NCBI RefSeq assembly: GCF_016862995.1
Contig: NZ_BOOA01000012.1
Coordinates: 62,001-126,000, forward strand
DNA: 64,000 nt
Source: Acrocarpospora phusangensis
Lineage (GTDB): Bacteria; Actinomycetota; Actinomycetes; Streptosporangiales; Streptosporangiaceae
Reading direction: 5' to 3'
Part shown: piece after piece, positions 53,088 through 64,000 of the stretch
How positions within the stretch are numbered: position 1 is the stretch's first letter
Layout: each line of letters begins with the position of its first letter
Position numbers and translations under genes: made by a program
Notes under the pieces: generated by a model
What the model was told of the DNA's origin: nothing
The model's input: only the letters and a program-made list of their open reading frames with translations
Database searches by the model: none

Positions 53088-53505
53088 CGGTGTCCTCCTC
53101 CTCGTCGTCGGTCTGCAGCACCGGCGAACCGTGGTGGTGCCACAGCCGCCAGCCCGTCGGCGTGCGGACGTAGGTGTTGGTGGCCACCACCCGGCCGGCC
53201 GCGAACCCCGTGTCGTCCGAGTCGGCGGCGGTCAGGATGTTCTCCGCGCAGGTCAGCACGGCCACGTCCCCGAGCACCGTGGTGTTCACGTCGGTCAGCA
53301 CGAACTGGATGTACGGCGTGTTCGCCATGATCAGCGCCCACGACCGGAGCACCTCCGAGCGCCCGCTCAGCAGCGGCCAGCCGGGGTGCACGCACATCGC
53401 CACCCGGTTCCCGGCGTCCTCCACCCAGATCTCGGACATACGATCCAGATCGGCGCTCTCAATCGCGGCGTAGAACGCCTGATTGACATCCTCAACGTCC
53501 TTCAT
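53080..53505 (-). CDS. NTF2-like (SnoaL-type) protein inside the folate operon
   Basis: A 141-residue cone-shaped NTF2-like fold: an N-terminal helix (VNQAFYAAIESADLDRMSEI), WVEDAGNRVAMCVHPGWPLL, GRSEVLRSWALIMAN, then the long beta strands ending TPTGWRLWHHHGSPVL. It overlaps folP by 14 bp and folB by 8 bp, so it is firmly part of the operon. Family members are enzymes or ligand binders. A pterin-related role is possible but unproven. Confidence 0.82.
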   Translation of the reverse strand: MKDVEDVNQAFYAAIESADLDRMSEIWVEDAGNRVAMCVHPGWPLLSGRSEVLRSWALIMANTPYIQFVLTDVNTTVLGDVAVLTCAENILTAADSDDTGFAAGRVVATNTYVRTPTGWRLWHHHGSPVLQTDDEEEDTDG

Positions 53506-54376
53506 CTGCGCCCCTCGCCGGTCGCGGATCTCTGGCCGCCCGCCACGCCGCGGCGACCCGCACCGCGTCCGCGTTGGGCCTGACGTCGTGCACCCGGACG
53601 CACCAGGCGCCGTCCCGGGCGGCGAGCGCCGTGACCGCCAGGGTCGCGTCGTCGCTCCGGTCGAAGGGTCTCGGTTCACCGTCCCGGCCGGCCAGCAGTC
53701 GCCCGAGGAAACGTTTGCGGGACGCCCCGATGATCAGCGGGGGCCCCAGTTCGGTCAGCCGCGCCATCCCGGCCAGCAGCTCCCAGTTGTGCTCGGGATG
53801 CTTGGAGAAGCCCAGCCCCGGGTCCAGGATGATCTGCTCTTCCCGTACGCCTTCGGCCAGCACCGAGTCCACCCGCTTGCGCAGCTCCTCGGACACCTCG
53901 GTGACCACGTCGGCGTAGATGGCCCGGCTCTCCATGTCCCTGCTGTGCCCGCGCCAGTGCATCACCACGTACGGCACGCCGGCCGCGGCCACCACCCGCG
54001 GCATCACCGGATCGGCCAGGCCGCCGCTCACGTCGTTGACCAGCCGGGCCCCCGCCTGCACGGCCATCTCGGCCACCTCGGCCCGCATGGTGTCCACGCT
54101 GACGGTGACGCCCTCCTGGCTGAGCGTCCTGATCACCGGTTCGACCCGGCGCAACTCCTCGTCGAGGGAGACCCGGGCCGCGCCCGGCCGGGTGGACTCG
54201 CCGCCGACGTCCACGATGTCGGCGCCCTCCGCCACCAGTTCGAGCCCGTGCGCGATCGCCGCGTCCACGTCGAACCAGAGCCCGCCGTCGGAGAAGGAGT
54301 CAGGCGTGACATTGACCACGCCCATGACCAGGCACCGCCCACGATCGGGCAGCCCCGGCACGGTACCCGTGGTCAT
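53492..54376 (-). CDS. folP: Dihydropteroate synthase
   Basis: Condenses pterin pyrophosphate with p-aminobenzoate; it is the sulfonamide target. The 294-residue TIM barrel shows VMGVVNVTPDSFSDGG, IVDVGGESTRPGA, VSVDTMRAEVA, LVNDVSGG, ILDPGLGFSKHPEHNWELL and GASRKRFLG. ATG 54376 has GAGGAG upstream; the frame is open to 54427. folE lies 94 bp upstream. Confidence 0.97.
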   Translation of the reverse strand: MTTGTVPGLPDRGRCLVMGVVNVTPDSFSDGGLWFDVDAAIAHGLELVAEGADIVDVGGESTRPGAARVSLDEELRRVEPVIRTLSQEGVTVSVDTMRAEVAEMAVQAGARLVNDVSGGLADPVMPRVVAAAGVPYVVMHWRGHSRDMESRAIYADVVTEVSEELRKRVDSVLAEGVREEQIILDPGLGFSKHPEHNWELLAGMARLTELGPPLIIGASRKRFLGRLLAGRDGEPRPFDRSDDATLAVTALAARDGAWCVRVHDVRPNADAVRVAAAWRAARDPRPARGADEGR

Positions 54377-54470
54377 ATCTCGCTCCTCACCCGTCGTGCA
54401 CCCCAAGCCTAGGCGCTCACCCGACACCGCCGGTCCGCGGGTACGGCCTCCGGAAGACCCGCCGCTCCGG

Positions 54471-55055
54471 TCAGCGCGCGTTGATCAGCGACATCGCCTC
54501 GGCGCGCGTTTTGTCGTCATCCCGGAAGATGCCGCGCACGGCCGAAGTGATCGTTTTCGCGCCTGGCTTGCGGACGCCGCGCATGGCCATGCACATGTGC
54601 TCGGCCTCCACCACGACGATCGTGCCGCGCGGTTCGAGGACCTCCATCAGCGCGTCCGCGATCTGGGAGGTCATGCGCTCCTGGACCTGGGGGCGGCGGG
54701 CGAACACGTCCACCAGCCTGGCCAGCTTGCTCAGGCCGGTCACCTGGCCCTTCCCGTTCGGGATGTAGCCCACGTGGGCTACCCCGTGGAAGGGGACCAG
54801 GTGGTGTTCGCAGGTGCTGTAGACCTCGATGTCGCGGACCAGGACCATCTCGTCGTGGCCGGCGTCGAAGATCGTCGTGAGCGCGTCCTGGGGAATCTGG
54901 CCCAGGCCCGCGAACTGCTCCGCGTAGGCCCGGGCCACCCGCGCCGGGGTGTCGAGCAGGCCGTCCCGATCGGGATCCTCCCCGATGGCGAGGAGGATCT
55001 CCCGGACGGCCCTTTCGATCCGAGCGTGGTCGATCTGCAGAGGCTCAGCCCCCAC
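54471..55055 (-). CDS. folE: GTP cyclohydrolase I
   Basis: First step of folate synthesis, GTP to dihydroneopterin triphosphate. The 194-residue protein shows [20 protein letters not shown], the zinc segment [20 protein letters not shown] (Cys and His ligands), [20 protein letters not shown], and the second Cys in [16 protein letters not shown]. The GTG start lies 2 bp after the ftsH stop, so the two are co-transcribed. Confidence 0.97.
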   Translation of the reverse strand: MGAEPLQIDHARIERAVREILLAIGEDPDRDGLLDTPARVARAYAEQFAGLGQIPQDALTTIFDAGHDEMVLVRDIEVYSTCEHHLVPFHGVAHVGYIPNGKGQVTGLSKLARLVDVFARRPQVQERMTSQIADALMEVLEPRGTIVVVEAEHMCMAMRGVRKPGAKTITSAVRGIFRDDDKTRAEAMSLINAR

Positions 55056-55057
55056 TA

Positions 55058-57079
<2,022 letters not shown>

Positions 57080-57338
57080 CCGATGCGGAACCCTGGCGGG
57101 CCCGTCCCTTCCCTGACTAAGGCCTGGCCCCCCTCGTGAGAAGGGGGTTGCGGCATCTTCAGCCGCCTCAACTGACTACCCAGAGGTATCCCTGCGTTAT
57201 CAGAAGGTACACCGACCTGACCGCACAGGGTCACTGCCCGGCCAGGCCCGGTATTGCCTCCAACGTACGTCAGGGAGGCGCGTGTTCCCCGACCTGGGAG
57301 CAAATAACGCGCACTCGGCGGGCTACTTCGCTAAGGGC

Positions 57339-57896
57339 TTACTCGCCGCCGTAGACATGGGGGGCGAGCGTGCCTATGAACGGCAGGTTCCGGTACCGCT
57401 CCGCGTAGTCGAGCCCATACCCGATGACAAACTCGTTGGGGATGTCGAAGCCCACATATTTCACATCGATCGGCACCTTCACCGCGTCTGGTTTGCGGAG
57501 GAGCGCGCAGATCTCGGCGGATGCCGGATTACGCGACTGGAGGTTGTTCAGCAACCAGGACAAGGTCAGTCCCGAGTCGATGATGTCCTCCACCACCAGG
57601 ACGTGCCGGTTGGCGATATCGGTGTCGAGGTCCTTGAGCACCCGTACGACACCGGAGGACTTGGTGCCCGCGCCGTAGGACGAAACGGCCATCCAGTCCA
57701 TCTGCACGGGAACGTGAAGCGCTCTGGCCAGGTCTGCCATGATCATGACGGCGCCCTTGAGGACGCCGACGATCAGCAGATCCTTCCCGGCGTAGTCCGC
57801 GTCGATCTGGCCGGCGAGTTCTTTGATCTTGGCCTGGAGCTCGTCTTCGGAAATGAGGACGTTGGACAGGTCCCTGCCCATGTCGGCTGCATCCAC
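57339..57896 (-). CDS. hpt: Hypoxanthine phosphoribosyltransferase
   Basis: Salvages hypoxanthine and guanine with PRPP. The 185-residue protein shows [20 protein letters not shown], the flexible-loop [11 protein letters not shown], the PRPP motif [18 protein letters not shown], and [23 protein letters not shown] 57896 was chosen because AAGGA lies 9 nt upstream; ATG 57881 is possible. It is 11 bp after tilS and probably in one operon with it. Confidence 0.96.
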   Translation of the reverse strand: MDAADMGRDLSNVLISEDELQAKIKELAGQIDADYAGKDLLIVGVLKGAVMIMADLARALHVPVQMDWMAVSSYGAGTKSSGVVRVLKDLDTDIANRHVLVVEDIIDSGLTLSWLLNNLQSRNPASAEICALLRKPDAVKVPIDVKYVGFDIPNEFVIGYGLDYAERYRNLPFIGTLAPHVYGGE

Positions 57897-57907
57897 CTGC
57901 GGATTCC

Positions 57908-58885
57908 TTACGAGAGGTTGCTGGCGAATATCAGGGTGCCATACCGCCGAACCGCCCCGACCCCCCCGGGCAGGTCCACCGCGCGCTGGCCGCGCCACTC
58001 GGTGACCAGGCGCTCCACCTCCTCGATGTGCACGGCCGCCAGCGCGCTCGCCGGCACCCCCGCCGCCACCGCCGCGCGCTGGATCACCCGCCGCCGGACC
58101 GCGCCCGGCAGCCGCGCCAGCACGGCCACGTCCAGCCCGGCGCCCAGCCCGCGCGCCTCCGCGTAGGCCGCGTCCGCCCAGTCGTCCAGCGCGTCCGCGT
58201 CGTCCCGGCACAGCCGTGCGGTCCTGGCCAGCGCCTCAGCCACTCCCGGCCCCAGCGTGGCCTCCAGCACCGGCAGGGCCTCGCTCCTGACCCGCGCCCG
58301 GGTGAACGCCTGGTCGACGTTGTGCGGGTCCTTCCACGGCTCCAGCCCCAGCGCCGCACACGCCTGCTCCGTCCGCGTACGGCTCACGCCCAGCAACGGC
58401 CGCCGATACCTGCCGAACCGCTCCGGCATGCCCGCCAGCGACCGGCTCCCGCTCCCCCGGGACAGCCGCATGAGCACGGTCTCGGCCTGGTCGTTGAGGG
58501 TGTGCCCGAGCAGCACGACGGCCGCGCCCAGGCGGGTGGCGGCCTCGTCCAGGGCCCGGTAGCGGACGTCCCTGGCGGCGGCCTCGGGACCGCCGGCGCG
58601 GCCCACGGTCACGGTCAGCAGTTCGGCGGGGTCGAGGCCGAGGGCGGGCGCGAGCCGTACCAGGTCGTGAGCGCGTTCGGCCGAGCCGGGCTGGAGGCCG
58701 TGGTCGACCGTGAGCAGGCCGGCGCGCAGGCCGAGCCGCGGCGCGGCGAAGCCCAGGCAGGCGGCCAGCGCGAGGGAGTCGGCGCCGCCGCTGCACGCGA
58801 CCAGCGCGAGCGCGCCGGGCTCAAGGCCGGTCAGCGAAGCCCGGACGGCCCGGCGCACGTCGGCGACGGCAGGATGCGGCCCCAT
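57908..58885 (-). CDS. tilS: tRNA(Ile)-lysidine synthetase
   Basis: Makes lysidine at position 34 of tRNA-Ile(CAU). The 325-residue protein has the PP-loop [15 protein letters not shown] (about 27-41), VDHGLQPGS, and [20 protein letters not shown], then [20 protein letters not shown] and [17 protein letters not shown]. The C-terminal domain is short, as usual in actinobacteria. It lies 30 bp after the metalloprotease gene. Confidence 0.95.
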   Translation of the reverse strand: MGPHPAVADVRRAVRASLTGLEPGALALVACSGGADSLALAACLGFAAPRLGLRAGLLTVDHGLQPGSAERAHDLVRLAPALGLDPAELLTVTVGRAGGPEAAARDVRYRALDEAATRLGAAVVLLGHTLNDQAETVLMRLSRGSGSRSLAGMPERFGRYRRPLLGVSRTRTEQACAALGLEPWKDPHNVDQAFTRARVRSEALPVLEATLGPGVAEALARTARLCRDDADALDDWADAAYAEARGLGAGLDVAVLARLPGAVRRRVIQRAAVAAGVPASALAAVHIEEVERLVTEWRGQRAVDLPGGVGAVRRYGTLIFASNLS

Positions 58886-58915
58886 GCCGCCATTCTGGAC
58901 CCTGCGGCCCCTCGG

Positions 58916-60031
58916 CTACTCCGGACGATGGGGCTCGTCCCCGTTCGGGGACGCCGAGCCGTTCTGCCCGGGGAGCGCGTTGGAGCCGAGGACGCGGCGC
59001 ATCCACAGCTGCGGGTCGGCGATCTCCTCGCGGGAGGGCAGCGTGTTCGGGGAGGTCCAGACGCGGTTGAAACCCGCCATCCCGGCCTCGGCGACCACGG
59101 ACTTCACGAAGACGGAACCCTCCGCATACTGCTTCATCTTGAGTTCGAGGCCGAGCAGGCGGCGGATGATCTGGTCGAACCGGGAGCCGCTGCCGCGGCG
59201 GCGCTGGAACTTGGCGCGGATGTCGGCGACCGAGGGGACCACGCCGGGGCCGACCGCGTCCATGACGTAGTCGCCGTGACCCTCGACGAGGGTCATCACG
59301 GCGGTGACACGGTCCAGGATGGCCTTCTGCTCGGGCGTCTGGATGGCCTCGATGATGTTGCCCTCGCCGCCCCTGAAGGCGTCGGCGACCGCGTCGGTCA
59401 CGTCGCGCATGCGGTTGAGCAGGGTGGACAGGTCCAGGTCGGAGATGGTGAGGAACTCCGTCATCTGGGACTGGAGGTACTCACGCAGCCACGGCACGCC
59501 GGTGAACTGCACCCGGTGGGTCTCCTCGTGCAGGCAGACCCAGAGCCGGAAGTCGCGCGGATCCACGCCCAGCTCCCGCTCGGCGTGCACGATGTTGGGC
59601 GCGACCAGCGTCAACCGGCCGGTCGGGGCGTTGCCGTCGGGGTCCGGCGGCAGGAACAGCTCGTACTGCCCCAGCACCCGGGAGGCCAGGAACGCCAGGA
59701 CGGCGCCCACCTCCACGCCGGTGATCCGGGACCCGACCGCGCTCACGATGCCGGGCATGTTGCTGCCGACCTTCTCGGTCAGCGGCTCCAGGACGACCTT
59801 GAAACCTTCCACGTTGGCCCGGATCCAGCCGGGCCGGTCCACCACGGTGGCCTCCTCCGGCGGCGCCGAGTCGATGCCGGTGAACTCCTTGACGTGGCCT
59901 TCCGCCTCGCGGGACAGCCGGCGGAGCTCCGCGACGGCTTGCCTGGCCTCGTCCCGGCTCACCTGCGGTCCCGGGCGGACCAGACGCACCCCGGTGGCGA
60001 CGGCGAGATCCCAATCGATTACTGCGGGCAT
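58916..60031 (-). CDS. Zinc-dependent metalloprotease family protein (DUF2342)
   Basis: This 371-residue protein has a HExxH-like zinc site, LWVCLHEETHRVQFTGVPWL, and the later EGHGDYVMDAVG with a probable third ligand. It belongs to the group once annotated as F420-biosynthesis-associated and found between tilS and dac in actinobacteria. No signal peptide is present, so it is cytoplasmic. The natural substrate is not known to me. ATG 60031 (MPAVIDWDLAVATGVRL) is the conserved start. Confidence 0.88.
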   Translation of the reverse strand: MPAVIDWDLAVATGVRLVRPGPQVSRDEARQAVAELRRLSREAEGHVKEFTGIDSAPPEEATVVDRPGWIRANVEGFKVVLEPLTEKVGSNMPGIVSAVGSRITGVEVGAVLAFLASRVLGQYELFLPPDPDGNAPTGRLTLVAPNIVHAERELGVDPRDFRLWVCLHEETHRVQFTGVPWLREYLQSQMTEFLTISDLDLSTLLNRMRDVTDAVADAFRGGEGNIIEAIQTPEQKAILDRVTAVMTLVEGHGDYVMDAVGPGVVPSVADIRAKFQRRRGSGSRFDQIIRRLLGLELKMKQYAEGSVFVKSVVAEAGMAGFNRVWTSPNTLPSREEIADPQLWMRRVLGSNALPGQNGSASPNGDEPHRPE

Positions 60032-60090
60032 TGCTCGCTCACCGCTCCCTTTTCGCTGCGTTCCGCATGTCCCCACCGTATGTCGTGCCG

Positions 60091-61479
60091 TTACGCCGCG
60101 CGCGACACGATCGTGGCGAGCTTGTCAAGCGCCTCGATCGTCCTCGCCGGGTTGGCCACGTCGTTGGCCATGAAGGCGAAGCTGAGCAACCGGCCGTCCC
60201 CGGTGTAGACCAGGCCGGTCAACGTGTTCACTCCGTTGAGCGTGCCCGTCTTGGCGCGGACCAACCCGGCTCCGGCCCGCGAGTCGGACTGGTCGTATCT
60301 GTCGTGAAGTGTGCCCGTATATCCGGCGACGGGGAGGCCACTCAGCAGGGTGCGCAGCTCGGGGTGCTTCGGCGAAGCGGCGAGGGCGATCAGTTTGGCC
60401 AGCGCGGCCGGGGTGATCCGGTTGCTGGTGGACAGGCCGCTGCCGTCGTGCACCTCGACGCCCTGGTCCGCGCCCAGCCTGGCCAGCACCTGGTGTACGG
60501 CCTGGGCCTGGCCGGCGAACGTGTGCGGGAGCCTCTCGCTGATCGCGACCTGGCGGGCGAGGGCCTCGGCCAGGTCGTTGTCGCTGAGGGTGAGCATGCG
60601 CTCGACCAGCTGGTAGACGGGGGCCGACTCGACGCGGGCGAGTTCCGGGGAGCCGGGCTTGGCCGTACCGGGGCGGATGTTGTCGTTGACCTTGATGCCG
60701 GCCTTTTCGAGCAGGGCGGCGAAGGCGGTGGCCGTGGCCAGCGGCGGGTCGGCGGAGCGGGCGTCCATCTCCGGCGAGACCCGGCCCTCGTCGATGGCCA
60801 GCGCGGTCACCGGGGCGGCGCTGCCCTCCGGCACGTACGTCGGCTTCCACCCGGGCGCGGTCTTCGGCCCGTCGAACAGGGAGGCGTCATAGCGGAGCGA
60901 GACCGACTTGGTCCCCGAGGCCCTGAGCGCCTTCGCGGTCCGCGCCGCCAGCGTGGCGAGCGTCGCCGGACGCGGGTAGATCCGCTTCTTGGGGTCGGCC
61001 TTCGGCCCGGCCAGGGTCGGGTCGCCGCCCCCGATGAGGGCGATCGAGGTGCCGCCCGTACGGACGACTCTGGTGGCCAGGCGGGTGTCCGCGCCGACGG
61101 AGGCCAGCGCGGCGACCCCGGTCACGACCTTGGTCGTGGAGGCCGGGGTGAGGGCCGTCGACGCGGACGAGTCGAACAGGGTTTCGCCGGTCTCGGTGTC
61201 CAGGACGGCGCCGGCCATCTTTCCGCCCACCGCCGGGTCCCCCAGAGCATCGCCGAGCAGGGCGCTCAAAGTACCCTTGGCCGGGAGAGGTCCTTCGTCC
61301 GCCGCGCCAACCAGCACGGGGCCCGCGGTGACGATCGGGGTGGGAGTCGGTTCCGGCGCTGCGGTCGGGACCGGCAGTTGTTCGGTGCCGTGTGCGATCA
61401 GATAGACGCCCACGGCGATGGCGAACGCCTGCAGCAGGCCGAGGGTGAGCAACACCACCCAGCGCTCGCGTCGCACCAC
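60091..61479 (-). CDS. dacB: D-alanyl-D-alanine carboxypeptidase/endopeptidase (PBP4 type)
   Basis: This 462-residue class C penicillin-binding protein is anchored by one N-terminal helix (about 8-28). The catalytic motifs are S-x-x-K in TPASTTKVVTG (about residue 113), S-x-N in TLSDNDLAEAL and K-T-G in VRAKTGTLNGV, with the S13-family insertion between the first two. It trims or cleaves peptidoglycan cross-links outside the membrane. The gene is divergent from ppa, with 142 bp between the two starts. Confidence 0.95.
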   Translation of the reverse strand: MVRRERWVVLLTLGLLQAFAIAVGVYLIAHGTEQLPVPTAAPEPTPTPIVTAGPVLVGAADEGPLPAKGTLSALLGDALGDPAVGGKMAGAVLDTETGETLFDSSASTALTPASTTKVVTGVAALASVGADTRLATRVVRTGGTSIALIGGGDPTLAGPKADPKKRIYPRPATLATLAARTAKALRASGTKSVSLRYDASLFDGPKTAPGWKPTYVPEGSAAPVTALAIDEGRVSPEMDARSADPPLATATAFAALLEKAGIKVNDNIRPGTAKPGSPELARVESAPVYQLVERMLTLSDNDLAEALARQVAISERLPHTFAGQAQAVHQVLARLGADQGVEVHDGSGLSTSNRITPAALAKLIALAASPKHPELRTLLSGLPVAGYTGTLHDRYDQSDSRAGAGLVRAKTGTLNGVNTLTGLVYTGDGRLLSFAFMANDVANPARTIEALDKLATIVSRAA

Positions 61480-61621
61480 ATGACCTCTTCCTGATATACG
61501 CCCACCAAATAGGATGCGCTCCCCCTGGACCTCCCATGATGGCCCAGGTCAGGCGTTTCTTATTAAACGAGACACTAATGCCACCTCGGGGCCGCCCGGG
61601 GTGCTGAGCGGAGGAACCGCA

Positions 61622-62113
61622 GTGGAATTCGACGTCCTCGTTGAGATTCCCAAGGGGCAGCGGAACAAGTACGAAGTGGACCACGCGACCGGGCGCATCC
61701 GCCTGGACCGCATGCTGTTCACCTCCACCCAATACCCCGCAGACTACGGCTTCATCGAAAACACCCTCGGCGAGGACGGCGACCCCCTCGACGCCCTCGT
61801 CCTCCTCCAAGAGCCCACCTTCCCCGGCTGCCTCATCCGCTGCCGCGCCGTCGGCATGTTCCGGATGACCGACGAGAAGGGCGGCGACGACAAGGTCCTC
61901 TGCGTGCCCTCCACCGACCCCCGGAGCGAGCACATCCGCGACATCCACCACGTCCCCGAGTTCGACCGGCTGGAGATCCAGCACTTCTTCGAGGTCTACA
62001 AGGACCTGGAGCCCGGCAAGTCGGTCGAAGGCGCGAACTGGGTCGGCCGGGTCGAGGCCGAACTGGAGATCGAGCGTTCGATCAAGCGCGCCCAGACCGA
62101 ACCCGAGCACTGA
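61622..62113 (+). CDS. ppa: Inorganic pyrophosphatase
   Basis: A 163-residue family I pyrophosphatase, soluble and Mg-dependent. [34 protein letters not shown] (with the D-G-D-P-L-D metal site) and [15 protein letters not shown] are diagnostic. The GTG at 61622 has GGAGG 7 nt before it; the open frame extends back to 61514 without a conserved start. It is convergent with the NlpC/P60 gene, 15 bp between stops. Confidence 0.97.
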   Translation: MEFDVLVEIPKGQRNKYEVDHATGRIRLDRMLFTSTQYPADYGFIENTLGEDGDPLDALVLLQEPTFPGCLIRCRAVGMFRMTDEKGGDDKVLCVPSTDPRSEHIRDIHHVPEFDRLEIQHFFEVYKDLEPGKSVEGANWVGRVEAELEIERSIKRAQTEPEH

Positions 62114-62128
62114 GCCGGGGCCGGCATG

Positions 62129-63352
62129 TCAGGCTGGGCGGGTGGCCCCCACCAGGTCGCGGCGCCACATCGAGGCGATGCGGACCACGTCTCCCGTCTG
62201 GGGGGCGTGGACCATCTGGCCCCGGCCGATGAAGATGCCGACGTGATGGATCGTTCCCGGATCGTCGGACACCCGGCCGAAGAAGAGCAGGTCGCCCGGG
62301 CGTAGCTCGCCGAGCGGCACGTGCGGGCCTGACGTCCACTGGGTGCCCGTCCAGTGGTCGAGGTTGACTCCGGCCTGTTGCCAGGCCCGCATGCTCAGGC
62401 CGGAGCAGTCGAAGCCGGCCGGGCCGTCGGCCGCCCAGACATACGGTTTGCCGAGCTGGTCGAGGGCCCACCGGGCGGCCACACCGCCCATGGCCGACGC
62501 CGAGACCGCCCCCGGTGCGGCCGCGCCGGGGGCGACCGCCGCGCGTGCCCACTTGGGGGCGGACCCCACCCGGAGGGCGCTCGCCGCCAGGCGTTTGGCC
62601 TCGCGTTCCCGCTGGATGCGCTCCACCTTGGAGCGGGCCGCGTCCAGGCGCTCCTCCAGGGTGGCCTGCTCCTTCTTGATGGCCTTGGTCTCTTTGAGCT
62701 GCTCTTCGACCGCTTTGGCGGCGGCTTCCTTGAGGCGTTCCGCCTCGTTGGCGGCGGACTGGCGTTCCCGCAGGGCGCTGGCCGCCTGGGCTTGCAGGAT
62801 GGCGTGGACCTGCTGGGAGTCGTGCAGCTTCTTCATGGTGGCGGACTGCTCGTCGCCGATCTGGCTGAGCAGGCTGGCCCGGCGCAGGAAATCGGCGCCC
62901 TCGCCGACGACCGCGACGAACGGGCGGTTGACGTCGAGCGTGCCGTACGTGTCCGCGGCGATCGCGGCCACCTGGCGGCGGGCCACCTCGACCTGGGCTT
63001 CCGCGCCCTGGAGGTCGGCGGTGAGTGACTCGTGGCGGGCGGTGGCGTCGCGGAGGCGTACGAGTTCGCCGTTGTAGGCCTCAACGAGGCGTTCGGCGGT
63101 GGCGGCGAGATCCTGGAGGCGGGATTCGGCCGTGGCCAGTTTGAGCTGGGTACGGCCGAGGTCGCGTGACCGTTGCTCGACCTGGTCGCGGGCTTCGGCC
63201 ATCTCGGATTTGTCGTCTTTGTCATGAGTGGATTTGTCGCGAGTGGCTTTGTCGCGAGCAGCTTTGTCGCGATCGGCGGCGACCGGGGACCCGCCGACGG
63301 CCACGATGAGAACGCCGATCATGGCGATCAGCATCGACCTGTGCAGTGGCAT
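62129..63352 (-). CDS. Secreted NlpC/P60 peptidoglycan endopeptidase, coiled-coil type
   Basis: This 407-residue exported protein has a signal peptide (about 1-27, cleavage near VAA-DR) and a run of RDKA/RDKS repeats (about 28-48). A long coiled coil (about 50-250) and a C-terminal NlpC/P60 domain (about 290-405) follow. The catalytic Cys is in GFDCSGLSM, and His in IHHVGIFIGRG. The coiled coil is longer than that of the paralogue at 36846. ATG 63352 has AAGGGG upstream. It probably splits stem peptides during growth or septation. Confidence 0.92.
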   Translation of the reverse strand: MPLHRSMLIAMIGVLIVAVGGSPVAADRDKAARDKATRDKSTHDKDDKSEMAEARDQVEQRSRDLGRTQLKLATAESRLQDLAATAERLVEAYNGELVRLRDATARHESLTADLQGAEAQVEVARRQVAAIAADTYGTLDVNRPFVAVVGEGADFLRRASLLSQIGDEQSATMKKLHDSQQVHAILQAQAASALRERQSAANEAERLKEAAAKAVEEQLKETKAIKKEQATLEERLDAARSKVERIQREREAKRLAASALRVGSAPKWARAAVAPGAAAPGAVSASAMGGVAARWALDQLGKPYVWAADGPAGFDCSGLSMRAWQQAGVNLDHWTGTQWTSGPHVPLGELRPGDLLFFGRVSDDPGTIHHVGIFIGRGQMVHAPQTGDVVRIASMWRRDLVGATRPA

Positions 63353-63674
63353 GAAAGTCCCCTTCCGTCCCTCCACCCCCAGCGTTCCCATCGATCACAC
63401 CCTGCACACATATTGATCACTCAGAGTAGTCATGGAGGGCGCGATATGCCCTCCAAAGGGCTCTCGGCGGCGTAGAGGCCCCAACAGAACGGGTCTGGCG
63501 CTGGTACAGCGCGAACTGGCTGCCTGCGTCAACGGCGCCCGGATAACGGCGAGAAGCGGCTGCCCCAGTTCATCCTGTTAGGCGCTCTTACGGGCTCCGA
63601 GGGCTTACGGCTCTCCACCCTCGTCGGCCAGGACCGCCGTTCCTGGCCTATCGCATGAGGGGCAGACTGACGCC
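63353..63674. other. Intergenic region before the FetB-like gene
   Basis: These 322 bp contain the promoter of the NlpC/P60 gene on the minus strand and that of the FetB-like gene on the plus strand. I see no RNA gene or repeat, and no small gene that I can support. Confidence 0.4.
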
Positions 63675-64000
63675 GTGGGTTCGTCGTTGATCTCCGTCAC
63701 GCCGCTGCTGCCGGTTGCGCTGCTCGTGCTGGTCTTCGTGGGCGCCGTCACGGCATGGGTTGGGAGGCTGGGGCACGGCACGGCTGTGGTGACGGCCTGC
63801 CTCCGAGCGGTGGTTCAGCTCGGTGCGGTGTCTGCGTTGATCACCTGGGTGGTCACGCTGCCGGTGGCCGTCGCGGGGTTCGTCCTTCTTATGTACGGCG
63901 TCGCGACCTTCACCGCGGGACGACGGATCACGACGGGACGACGGGTGTGGTGGGCCGGGTTGCCGATCGCGGTCGGGACGGTGCCCGTGCTGGCGACCCT
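63675..64000 (+). CDS. FetB-like ABC permease (UPF0014), partial
   Basis: A GTG at 63675 opens a frame that runs off the right edge (108 residues seen). There are about three to four hydrophobic helices. ACLRAVVQLGAVSALITWVV and LLMYGVATFTAGRRIT fit the UPF0014/FetB family of permeases, implicated in metal (iron) export in E. coli. The C-terminal half and any ATPase partner lie outside the window, so the call rests on the N-terminal part only. Confidence 0.65.
   Translation, partial: MGSSLISVTPLLPVALLVLVFVGAVTAWVGRLGHGTAVVTACLRAVVQLGAVSALITWVVTLPVAVAGFVLLMYGVATFTAGRRITTGRRVWWAGLPIAVGTVPVLAT

Noticed and set aside
63420-63670. tRNA or integrase remnant near the right end
   Set aside because: No cloverleaf, no CCA end and no integrase motif could be drawn from the sequence.

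Overview
The window is high-GC DNA from a filamentous actinomycete. The markers are Lsr2, a DivIVA-type coiled-coil protein of the Scy/FilP kind, a ClpC/ClgR-type control region, DisA next to RadA, a KhtT/KhtU-like pair, many GTG starts and very tight gene packing. The block lsr2-clpC ... lysS-coaX-nadB/C-panC ... nuoD2 ... folK-folB-folP-folE-ftsH-hpt-tilS-dac-ppa matches the gene order I know from Streptomyces and its relatives. Order Streptosporangiales is my best guess, but the sequence alone does not prove it. I saw no rRNA, tRNA, CRISPR array, transposase or phage gene.

Left end (1-10 kb): a nonribosomal peptide synthetase runs off the left edge. It is one continuous frame C-A-T-TE joined through a repetitive charged linker to an MFS exporter. 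Next come a polysaccharide deacetylase lipoprotein, a small HTH/zinc-ribbon protein, an orphan kynureninase, a VanZ-like protein and a GntR regulator. This is the most accessory-looking part.

Middle (10-30 kb): mainly chromosomal and cell-envelope genes. These are a DivIVA-like filament protein, a gamma carbonic anhydrase, a PIG-V-like mannosyltransferase, a GT4 glycosyltransferase with an unknown partner, a membrane heterodisulfide-reductase-like Fe-S oxidoreductase, a TetR/methyltransferase/TIM-barrel operon, radA-disA, mutY and an orphan eboE-like gene. Just before radA lies a 1.1-kb repeat region (about 23276-24369). It has near-perfect terminal inverted repeats, a six-copy 93-bp array and a two-and-a-half-copy 198-bp array, and it is dense in GGGTGGGTGGGTGGG-type quadruplex motifs. 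I regard this as the least explained and most interesting element in the window.

Right half (30-64 kb): core cell biology. clpC has a candidate ClgR box next to an ECF-type promoter. It is followed by lsr2, two RDD membrane proteins (one with a long YGQ-rich low-complexity head), lysS and a pantothenate/NAD operon (DUF2520-like, panC, fused nadB-nadC, coaX). Then come a MidA-like methyltransferase, a KhtT/KhtU-like K+/H+ exchange pair, a cytochrome P450, a degraded class V aminotransferase remnant and a stand-alone nuoD2. A long minus-strand run carries dac, a Zn metalloprotease, tilS, hpt, ftsH, folE, folP, an NTF2-like gene, folB, folK and DUF3180. ppa, a second NlpC/P60 hydrolase and the start of a FetB-like permease close the window.

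Several convergent gene pairs meet with essentially no spacer. Two pairs share a single CTAG in which both stop codons overlap.
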